Shown here: piece after piece, positions 58,252 through 64,000 of the stretch
How positions within the stretch are numbered: the stretch's first letter is position 1
Layout of the letters: each line of letters opens with the position of its first letter
Assembly (NCBI RefSeq): GCF_019192735.1
Contig: NZ_JAHTKP010000016.1
Coordinates: forward strand, 97,393 to 161,392
Source: Kitasatospora aureofaciens
GTDB taxonomy: Bacteria > Actinomycetota > Actinomycetes > Streptomycetales > Streptomycetaceae
Reading direction: 5' to 3'
DNA: 64,000 bases
Position numbers and translations under genes: made by a program
The notes under the pieces: model-generated
Told to the model about the DNA's origin: nothing
What the model saw: only the letters and a program-made list of their open reading frames with translations
Database searches by the model: none

Positions 58252-59157
58252 TCAGCCTGCCAGACGGGCGAGGGCCAGCGCGTGAGCGCGGTCGAGGGAG
58301 TCGCCGGCAGCGCAAGGGAGGTCCGGCTGCACACCGGTGCCCTCCCAGTTCGTGCCGGAGACGGGGTTGATGGCGCGGCCAACGGGGACGGTGGCTTCCA
58401 GGTGTGGGTGCACGGTCCAGCCCTTGCACGGATGTGCGCCGCCGCGAGTGCGCTCGCCGACGACTACGGCGCGGCCGAGCTGCTGGAGGTCGTACGCCAG
58501 CTCCTCAGCGGCAGAGAAGGTGCTGTCGCTGGACAGCACATACAACGGCTTGCTGCCACCGAAGCGCGCGCCGGGAACATGCGGCAGACTCCAGGACTGC
58601 TCGCTGCGCTCGCCGCCGTGCCAGTACATGGTGTTGAGGTGGGTGCGCTCGTCGAGTAGGTAACTGCAGACGAACGCGACCGTGTCCGGGTCGCCGCCCC
58701 GGTTGGCGCGAAGGTCCACGATCAGCGCCTGGGCGCGGGAGGCCAGGGTGAGCGCGGCGCTCAGCGGTTCGGCGGCCCACTCCAGCGGAAACAGCATCGG
58801 TGCCAGCTCCACCACGGCGACCCCTCCGTCGAGCAACTGAACCCGGGGTGCACCGCCCAGCGAGGTGTCGAAGTCCCGGCGCATGGAGTCCCGGGTGGCT
58901 GCCCCCTGCTTCGGGGAGACCGGGTCGGCGTGGTGCTTCAGTCTCAGGTGTCGGTCGCCGTTGACGGACTGCAGGTCCGCGGTGACCAGCCGGGCGAGCT
59001 CCTCGGCGCCGTCGACGTCGTAGGCGCCCTCGGTGAGGCGTCGTTGCAGCAGGCCGGCGAGCTGCTCGGCTATCTCGGGGAAAACGTAGTGCTCGGTCAG
59101 GAGCCGGGCTGTCTCGTCGATGACAGGGGCAGGCGGAATCTTCGTCAGAGTCGTCAT
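58252..59157 (-). CDS. S41-family peptidase (tail-specific/IRBP-like)
   Basis: 301 residues from the ATG at 59157. N-terminal helical region as in the retinoid-binding-protein-like S41 branch (PAPVIDETARLLTEHYVFPEIAEQLAGLLQRRL), then ALIVDLRANRGGDPDTVAFVCSYLLDERTHLNTMYWH, KPLYVLSSDSTFSAAEELAYDLQQLGRAVVVGERTRGGAHP, and C-terminal ATVPVGRAINPVSGTNWEGTGVQPD. The catalytic Ser is Ser215 in TFSAAE. No signal peptide, unlike most C-terminal processing proteases, so it may act inside the cell. Divergent from an ArsR-like regulator sharing the palindromic operator at 59183. Confidence 0.92.
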   Translation of the reverse strand: MTTLTKIPPAPVIDETARLLTEHYVFPEIAEQLAGLLQRRLTEGAYDVDGAEELARLVTADLQSVNGDRHLRLKHHADPVSPKQGAATRDSMRRDFDTSLGGAPRVQLLDGGVAVVELAPMLFPLEWAAEPLSAALTLASRAQALIVDLRANRGGDPDTVAFVCSYLLDERTHLNTMYWHGGERSEQSWSLPHVPGARFGGSKPLYVLSSDSTFSAAEELAYDLQQLGRAVVVGERTRGGAHPCKGWTVHPHLEATVPVGRAINPVSGTNWEGTGVQPDLPCAAGDSLDRAHALALARLAG

Positions 59158-59182
59158 GGCAGGGAGTAGAGCACTGCCCTTG

Positions 59183-59212
59183 CGAAAGCGTCAAAGAGTT
59201 TAGACACTTTCG
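59183..59212. promoter_or_regulatory. Operator-like inverted repeat between S41 and ArsR-like genes
   Basis: CGAAAGCGTC (59183-59192) and GACACTTTCG (59203-59212) are inverted copies with one mismatch and a 10-nt AT-rich spacer. It ends at the base before T-ATG of the regulator gene (start 59214) and lies 26 nt upstream of the S41 start, so both promoters would be covered. The regulator transcript is probably leaderless. Confidence 0.65.
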
Positions 59213-59213
59213 T

Positions 59214-59756
59214 ATGCGTGATCAGCCTTCCTGCCTGCCGCCTCCTGAGGATGTTCTGGAGATCGGTGCGCCTGAGCAGTTCGCGGCGCTCTCTCACCCG
59301 TTGCGTCAGCGGTTGCTCTTCGCCCTGGGCCACCGGCCTGCCACCGTCAGGCAGCTTGCGGCGCAGCTCGACGCGAAGAAGGGCAGCGTGGCCCACCACC
59401 TCAGAGTGCTCCGCGATGCCGGGCTGGTCCGCGTCGTCGAGACCCGCCAGGTCCGCGGCGGCACCGAGCAGTACTACCAGCGCACGGCCCGTCACATGGT
59501 CGTCACCGAACCTCAAGCGGCAGGCACCGCCGCGATGCTCGCCGCGGTCGCCCAGGAGCTGGACCTCTCTCCCGCCGAGACCCACCTGACACTGCGCCAC
59601 CTGCATCTCAGCCCCGCGAAGACAAGAGAACTCGGCGAGGCCCTCGCCAAACTGGTCGACGAGGCCGAGGAAGATGCAGAGGACCAGCCCCTGCACGGTG
59701 TGTTGGTGGCGCTCTATCAGCAGGCCCTGCCGACCAGCACCACCAGTTCCGCCTAG
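59214..59756 (+). CDS. ArsR-like winged-helix regulator
   Basis: 180 residues from the ATG at 59214. QFAALSHPLRQRLLFALGHRPATVRQLAAQLDAKKGSVAHHLRVLRDAGLVRVVETRQVRGGTEQYYQRTARHMVV is the HTH_20/ArsR-type winged helix with a characteristic GGTEQYYQRTAR wing. The C-terminal portion (LDLSPAETHLTLRHLHLSPAKTRELGEALAKLVDEAEEDAED) is helical and probably binds ligand or dimerises. Divergent from the S41 peptidase gene and probably its repressor through the inverted repeat at 59183. Confidence 0.9.
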   Translation: MRDQPSCLPPPEDVLEIGAPEQFAALSHPLRQRLLFALGHRPATVRQLAAQLDAKKGSVAHHLRVLRDAGLVRVVETRQVRGGTEQYYQRTARHMVVTEPQAAGTAAMLAAVAQELDLSPAETHLTLRHLHLSPAKTRELGEALAKLVDEAEEDAEDQPLHGVLVALYQQALPTSTTSSA

Positions 59757-59801
59757 GGTCTGCTTTAGAAGTGGATCAAGGTCGTGCGATGATCACGTTC
59801 C

Positions 59802-59870
59802 ATGGCTCGGGGAGATCTGACAGACGCCCAGTGGGCAGTGCTGGAATCACTCAATCGCTCGTCGAAGTAG
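59802..59870 (+). pseudogene. N-terminal fragment of an IS5-family transposase
   Basis: ATG at 59802 gives MARGDLTDAQWAVLES, the standard start of IS5-family DDE transposases in Streptomyces (LTDAQWAxLEPLLP), then diverges and stops at 59870. The element is cut after about 16 codons. GGTCTGCTTTAGAAGTGGA (59757 on) may be the left end of the IS. The DNA to about 60180 shows no other gene and may be foreign debris. Confidence 0.7.
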
Positions 59871-60182
59871 GCACCCGGCTATACCCCCGCGGCCTCGCCA
59901 CGGCTACCCCGCAGCACTTCACCGTGGCCTCCCGGGCCATCTGGTACGCACGACCCGGGAGTTGCCCGCCCTGGAAGAAAGGCGAGCACGCACCGCAACC
60001 AGCCCAGATCCGCCAGGTTCGAGCTGATGTCACCTTAGGAGGCTTCAAGCACCGGTTCCTCTCGTATACCTCTCCGTCTCGCTCGCCGGACCCGCGCCAT
60101 CTGGCAGTGCTGACACATCCCGGCTTTGTCGGGGCCGCTTGCCACCCTCCCCGGCACCTCCCGGGTCAGGCTGCCCCCAGCT

Positions 60183-60980
60183 TCACCACCCTGCTGCGAC
60201 AGGACAGTGGCGAAGGTCTCTCACCTCCACTCGATCGATCAGCGCCTCACGGCGCACGCGCCAGAGATGCCATCGGTCGGCGACCTGGAGGGCCTGCGGG
60301 GCGCCGGGGGTGGCACCTTCGGCGAAGAAGGGCGCCCGGTCACGGCAGACGATCTCGATGCTGGGCCGCTCGGCGAGCCAGGGCGCGAGCGTGTCCGCCT
60401 CCCGATCGGGAAGGAGGTCGACCGGGCGACGTGTCTCGACGTCGACGAGCACGGTTCCGTAGGCACGGCCCTTGCGCATCGCGTACTCGTCCACACCGAC
60501 CAGGCGGGGTACTGCGGTGGCGGGGTCCGGAAGCGAGGCGATCAGCCTCAGCAGGGTGTTCCGGCTGACCGGAACCTTGAGGGCATCCGTCATCCGGGCG
60601 CCGGCCCGGCCCGCGAGCGCAAGACCGACCGACACCAGCGTCGACCGCAGCCGCTCGGTCCGTCGCCCGAACCTGCGGGTGAGACCGGGTACTTGCTCGG
60701 CGAAGGTCATGCGCTCGCAGGATTCCTCCTCGCAGACGAACCTCCGCACCCGCAACGACACCACGACGAACTTGCGCGCCGTCGGCAGATCGCGAGGAAA
60801 TCGCAGGTAGGAGCCGTGTATTCGCCCCGACCAGCACCCGCACCCCGGACAGGCCGCCCGCCCTGCGGTCGTACGGGCCTCGACCCGGACGACCGTGTCG
60901 ATCACCTCGACCGATTCCACCAACACGCCCTCGACCGAGGAGAACAGCAGCTCGTTCAACTGCGGCAGCACTTCGTTCAC
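60183..60980 (-). pseudogene. C-terminally truncated ISL3-family transposase
   Basis: 265 residues as read; full ISL3 transposases are about 400-550. The N-terminal zinc-ribbon-like portion has CPGCG (residues 45-49) and FVCEEESC; the helical region is ERLRSTLVSVGLALAGRAGARMTDALKVPVSRNTLLRL; the first catalytic Asp is in VGVDEYAMRKGRAYGTVLVD, and a possible second is in VCRDRAPFFAEGA. Homology stops at VADRWHLW (residue 240); the last 25 residues are unrelated. Without the C-terminal Glu it cannot transpose on its own. Lies next to the inverted repeat at 61034. Confidence 0.8.
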
Positions 60981-61033
60981 GGCGAAGGACTGTCGACCAC
61001 ACCACCGTCCAGCCAGGCGATCTTTGGGCGGAC

Positions 61034-62098
61034 TTCAGTGGTCGTAGGCGGTCAGTGCGCGCATGACTGTCCGGCCGCGCATGAACCTGGCTCCACTCAT
61101 CAGCCCCCCTTGGAATCGATCATCCAGGGAACCGGGAGGCGCTCTACCGGCGGACCGCCGAGATCAGTCCGCCGGGCCGCTCCTCGCGCTGCGGCGGGGT
61201 GCTGATCGGGCGGCCGTAGGCGGCAGCGCGCTCGCGCAGGGTGTGGCTGTCGGCCTCCCAGCCGTGCCCGGCCAGCCAGCCCACCGGGTCGTCGGGCATC
61301 TCCGAGATCCACATGGACGCCGCCGATCCCTGCGCGGCGTCCGCGCCGAAGCGCTCGATCACGCCGCGCGAGCCCAATGTCAGCCCCATCCGACTGCCTG
61401 CCGCCGACTGCGTGCTGATCCGGGCCAGCAGTAGCTCCACCGCCTCCTCGGGCAGATAGATCAGTAGTCCTTCGGCGATCCACGCGGTCGGCATGGCCGG
61501 GTCGTGCCCTGCGGTGGCCAGCGCGCCTGGCCAGTCCTCACGCAGATCCACCGCGACGGTGATCCGCTCGCAGCGTGCGACGGCCCGCTCCTGGCGCAGT
61601 ACCGAAGCCTTGAAGTCCAGTGGCGCGGCGGTGTCGACCTCGAACAGCCGGGTGCCCTCGGGCCAGTCCATCCGGAAGGCCCGGCTGTCCATGCCGGCGC
61701 CGAGCAGCACGACCTGCCGGACCCCGGACGCGGAGGCCTGCTGCAACAGGTCGTCGAGGAACTTCGTCCTGATGACGATGGAGAACGACACGGCCAGCCG
61801 TCGGCGTCGCGCGGCCTCGTCATCGGGCAGCGGCGGCGAGGAGGGCCACAGGCCGCCGGCGGTGGCGAAGGCCTGTGCCAGTGGGTCGCGGAACAGCGCG
61901 TTCTCCCGCTCGGTCTCCAGCGCCCGCACCCTGGCCACCCCCACCGCCGTGGCCCACACTCCCGACGGCTGCACCCGCTCCTGCTCATCAGTCACCGCGC
62001 CAGCCTAGATGATCGATTCCAAGGGGCCTGATGAGGGGAGCCAGCTTCATGCGCGGCCAGCCAGTCATACGCGCACTGAACGCCTATGACCACTAAAA
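61034..62098. mobile_element. Methyltransferase gene flanked by ~95-bp inverted repeats (composite or MITE-like)
   Basis: 61034-61129 and 62004-62098 are imperfect inverted copies of each other (one-base gap, roughly one mismatch in eight; shared blocks such as CTTGGAATCGATCAT and GGCCGCGCATGAA). The left copy starts 54 bp upstream of the truncated ISL3 transposase gene, where that element's end should be; the right copy lacks a transposase. The unit therefore looks like two ISL3-type ends in opposite orientation bracketing one cargo gene. No target-site duplication could be identified by eye. Confidence 0.6.
61144..61995 (-). CDS. Class I SAM-dependent methyltransferase (leucine carboxyl methyltransferase-like)
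   Basis: 283 residues from the GTG at 61995. GVWATAVGVARVRALETERENALFRDPLAQAF is the N-terminal block of the family often called SAM-dependent methyltransferase TIGR00027/PPM1-like. VRQVVLLGAGMDSRAFRMDWPEGTRLFEVDT is motif I, with AxGxDSRAFR, followed by the acidic motif II ending. PTAWIAEGLLIYLPEEAVELLLARI completes the pattern. Members O-methylate small molecules or carboxylates in secondary metabolism; the substrate is unknown here. The gene stands alone between inverted repeats, so it is probably mobile cargo. Confidence 0.88.
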   Translation of the reverse strand: MTDEQERVQPSGVWATAVGVARVRALETERENALFRDPLAQAFATAGGLWPSSPPLPDDEAARRRRLAVSFSIVIRTKFLDDLLQQASASGVRQVVLLGAGMDSRAFRMDWPEGTRLFEVDTAAPLDFKASVLRQERAVARCERITVAVDLREDWPGALATAGHDPAMPTAWIAEGLLIYLPEEAVELLLARISTQSAAGSRMGLTLGSRGVIERFGADAAQGSAASMWISEMPDDPVGWLAGHGWEADSHTLRERAAAYGRPISTPPQREERPGGLISAVRR

Positions 62099-62179
62099 CC
62101 ACCATTAGGCGAAGATCAACAGCCACCCTGTGTTCGCGACCACACGAAGTGGACCAGAGCCGGTTCTCGTGAACAAAGC

Positions 62180-62310
62180 CGGCTGCGGGTACCGGAGGCG
62201 CCGTGCTGTCGGCCGCGGTGGTTCTCGGCTCTGTTTCCTGTCGTACCCGTGCCGGTGCCGCGAGCAGCTGACCCGGCGCTTTCCCCGATGGGCCCGTTTG
62301 GTCCGCGGGA
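62180..62310 (+). repeat. Second diverged duplicate of the sugar permease 3' end (copy 3)
   Basis: 62196-62295 resembles 57888-57985 (GGCGCCGTGCTG(T)CGGCCGCGGTGGTTCT, GCCGGTGCCGC, stop, then GATGGGCCCG). In one frame it still reads like the end of the permease (GAVLSAAVVLGSVS...RTRAGAAS-stop), with one indel. The flank GGCTGCGGGTACCGG before it is shared with copy 2 but not with the gene, so copies 2 and 3 are closer to each other. Confidence 0.6.
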
Positions 62311-62379
62311 TGGGGCGGGCCCGTTGTGGCGTGCGGACCGGGGGCCTCAAGGTCTCCGGGATGCTCAAGAACCGTGGGC

Positions 62380-63085
62380 TCGCCGGCAGGAGCGGGTGGG
62401 GCGGTGGCCGGCTCGGCGTTGCCGGCCGCTGGTTGCCCTCCTCGCGTCCTGGTCAGGGCTGGGGCCCTGTGGTGTCCGGTGGTGGCGTTCCCTGGTGCTG
62501 TCGGGAGTGCTGTGAAGCATTCCAGTGAGTGGCCGGTGTGTTCGTGGTCGGCGGTGGTGGTGAGGTCGAACAGCAGGCCTCGTAGGACGGCCACGACGAG
62601 GGTGGGGGTGGCGGTGTCATCGGGGCCGGTGACGGCGTCGGCGAGGACGTTGCCGGGTGGCGGTGCGGGAGCTGAAGGAACCCGGGAATCCGGTCAGCCC
62701 CGGTGCGGGGGTGGGGATTTGCCCCCACCTCCCGCTCCGGGGGTGGTCGGTGTGGCGTCGGGTTGTCGAAGTCACCGGGCGTGTACGGCGGTGGTGAAGG
62801 CCTGCCGGCGGGGACGTTGCCGGGTGGTGGTGCGGGAGCTGAAGGAACCCGGGGAGTTCTGCCAACCCCCTTGCGGGGGTGGTGATTTCTTCGCTTCCGC
62901 TCCGGGGGTGATCGGTGTGGCATTGGGTCGTCGAAGTCCCCGGGCGCGTACGGCGGTGACGAAGGCGCGCCATGCGGGGGAGGGGAGGTGTAGGGCGGGT
63001 CCGCGGGGTTCTTCCGGGGTGGTCAGTGTGGCGTCGGGTTGTCGAACTCTCCGGCGTGTATGGCGGTGATGAAGGCCTGCCAGGC
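62380..63085 (-). repeat. Field of decayed tandem copies of a DUF397-gene 3' end
   Basis: Two copies of a ~165-bp unit (about 62645-62806 and 62811-62978) each contain the C-terminal part of a DUF397 coding sequence (SPAWRAFVTAV...; QAFTTAVHARG) plus a spacer starting GGACGTTGCCGGGTGG; a third partial is the 3' end of the intact gene at 63023. On the minus strand beyond them, a frame reading VLADAVTGPDDTATPTLVVAVLRGLLFDLTTTADHEHTGHSLECF (to about 62500) looks like part of another decayed protein. No intact gene lies between 62310 and 63022. Confidence 0.55.
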
Positions 63086-63307
63086 GGGGGAGGGGAAGTG
63101 CAGGACGGGCCCGTTGGGGTCTTTGGAGTCGCGTACGGGCAGTATGCCGGTGACGGCGGTGGTGCCGTCGGCGACCTCGATGCAGCCGTCGGAGCCGCCG
63201 CTGTGGGTGCTCTTGCGCCACACGGCACCGCCCGCCGCGGTGCCGCCCGCCGTGGCGCCGGTCGTGGTGGTGCCGGTGGTGGTGGTGCCGGTGGTGGTGC
63301 CGTCCAT
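63023..63307 (-). CDS. DUF397-domain protein
   Basis: 94 residues; ATG at 63307 with AAGGAG upstream. A low-complexity N-terminus of about 27 residues (alternating Thr-Gly blocks) precedes the DUF397 core: WRKSTHSGGSDGCIEVADGTTAVTGILPVRDSKDPNGPVLHFPSPAWQAFITAIHAGEF. In streptomycetes DUF397 genes (BldB-like) usually sit beside an XRE regulator gene and act as its partner/antitoxin-like factor. No such partner is visible here unless it lay in the decayed DNA upstream. Confidence 0.88.
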   Translation of the reverse strand: MDGTTTGTTTTGTTTTGATAGGTAAGGAVWRKSTHSGGSDGCIEVADGTTAVTGILPVRDSKDPNGPVLHFPSPAWQAFITAIHAGEFDNPTPH

Positions 63308-63429
63308 CGCAGACTCCTTCTGATCGGACACGGTCAACCCGTCACCACGGTACGGGCGGTGCGGGACGTCGGCGAGGTGACGTTGCGCACGGTCCGGGAT
63401 GCACGGCATCCGGGGGGACCCGCACCCGG

Positions 63430-64000
63430 CGGGGTTCAGGAGGAGGCGGTGGCGGCCTTCTGTATGTGGGCGGCGAACGTCCCGGCCGGCGCCGGGCCTC
63501 GCCCGCATCCGGTGCGCCGCGCTCCGGGGTGGTGGTGGCGACGGCCGGGGCCGGGCGCATCGTCAGGTAGAGGCCGTCCAGCCTGCCGGCGTTGCGGTAG
63601 CAGGCGTGGCTGCCCGCGGTGCCCGCGGTGCCCGCGTCCGCCGCGGCGTCCGTCTTCCGGTACGTGGCCGACCGTGCGACCTCCCGGCGGCACGCCTCCT
63701 GGGCGCCCGCCGGGTCGGCGAACGCTCCCGGGCGGAAGGTGGGGGCTCTCCCCGTCGGTCTTGAACCGGGCTCGCCCGGCCGCGACGGCGGTGCAGTCCC
63801 AGGACGCGTCCGTGCCGCAGTCGGCCGCGCTCTTCGCCTTGTCGGCGACGTGGGTGTTCCCGCTCCTGGGTGTCCGCCGGGTCGGCGAACGCTCCCGGGC
63901 GGAAGGTGGGGGCTCTCCCCGTCGGTCTTGAACCGGGCTCGCCCGGCCGCGACGGCGGTGCAGTCCCAGGACGCGTCCGTGCCGCAGTCGGCCGCGCTCT
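63430..64000 (-). pseudogene. Frameshifted gene of unknown function (runs off the window)
   Basis: On the minus strand, pieces of one protein appear in different frames: SAADCGTDASWDCTAVAAGRARFKTDG, then FRPGAFADPAGAQEACRREVARSATYRKTDAAADAGTAG, SHACYRNAGRLDGLYLTMRPAPAVA and finally AGTFAAHIQKAATASS. Cysteine-containing, with no anchor visible, it resembles a secreted or cell-envelope protein, but I do not recognise the family. The first part is present twice because of the 167-bp repeat. Frame changes occur near G/C runs, so sequencing errors are an alternative explanation. Confidence 0.4.
63696..64000. repeat. 167-bp tandem duplication at the window end
   Basis: 63707-63833 is identical to 63874-64000, and the preceding bases (63696-63706 versus 63863-63873) differ at only two positions. 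The copy offset is 167 bp, not a multiple of three, so the duplication itself shifts the frame. The repeat may continue beyond the window. Confidence 0.9.

Overview
The window is very GC-rich, with strong G/C bias at third codon positions, frequent GTG starts, ATGA/GTGA gene overlaps, DUF397, LuxR/LAL, MmyB-type XRE and mycothiol-isomerase families. This indicates a streptomycete-type actinobacterium (Streptomyces, Kitasatospora or a close relative). The mix of secondary metabolism, regulator-transporter pairs, IS debris and decaying genes looks like a chromosome arm rather than the core.

1-9.7 kb: the end of an FtsX-type permease gene is coupled to a sensor histidine kinase gene, which faces a LuxR-type response regulator gene. 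Then comes an apparently leaderless four-gene operon (MoxR AAA+ ATPase, small bpX-like protein, degenerate vWA/propeller protein, membrane-anchored helical-repeat/propeller protein). It matches the MoxR-vWA-beta-propeller ternary systems proposed as NTP-dependent conflict systems. A truncated mycothiol-dependent isomerase gene follows. 9.7-10.8 kb: a secreted YncE-like propeller.

11.0-26.7 kb: a compact NRPS gene cluster on the + strand. It contains an acyl/aryl-AMP ligase, an EntS-like MFS exporter, a stand-alone condensation-like protein, C-A-T, an acyl-CoA dehydrogenase, A-T, A-T (valine-like code), and a C-(A remnant)-T-SDR fusion, closed by a 17-bp-stem terminator. The C-A-T and dehydrogenase genes are linked by two tandem 26-codon mini-ORFs through 4-nt overlaps. 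No thioesterase or MbtH gene is seen. The likely product is a small peptide containing valine or a similar residue, with an oxidised residue or acyl group.

26.7-34.6 kb: a membrane protein, a GH18 chitinase, a HEAT-repeat protein, phosphoglucomutase (pgm), a MarR/NTF2-like pair with duplicated operators, and an MFS transporter ending in a (Ser-Ala)n microsatellite. 34.7-44.5 kb: many small regulator-target pairs (ArsR/MFS, two MarR genes in tandem, MarR/EamA, LAL regulator/MFS-oxidoreductase), with several broken genes (kinases, GNAT-like). 44.6-54.1 kb: a large LAL regulator, a PQQ-like propeller with an amyloid-like N-terminal motif, an EF-G paralogue with a possible leader ORF, a zinc metallopeptidase and an I36-type protein.

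54.5-58.0 kb: a XylFGH-type sugar ABC transporter with 20-bp tandem repeats between the binding-protein and ATPase genes. 58-64 kb: an S41 peptidase/ArsR pair, IS5 and ISL3 fragments, a methyltransferase gene inside ~95-bp inverted repeats, two extra copies of the sugar permease 3' end, decayed DUF397 repeats, and a frameshifted gene with a 167-bp duplication at the window edge. All functions are read from sequence patterns only; no database search was possible.
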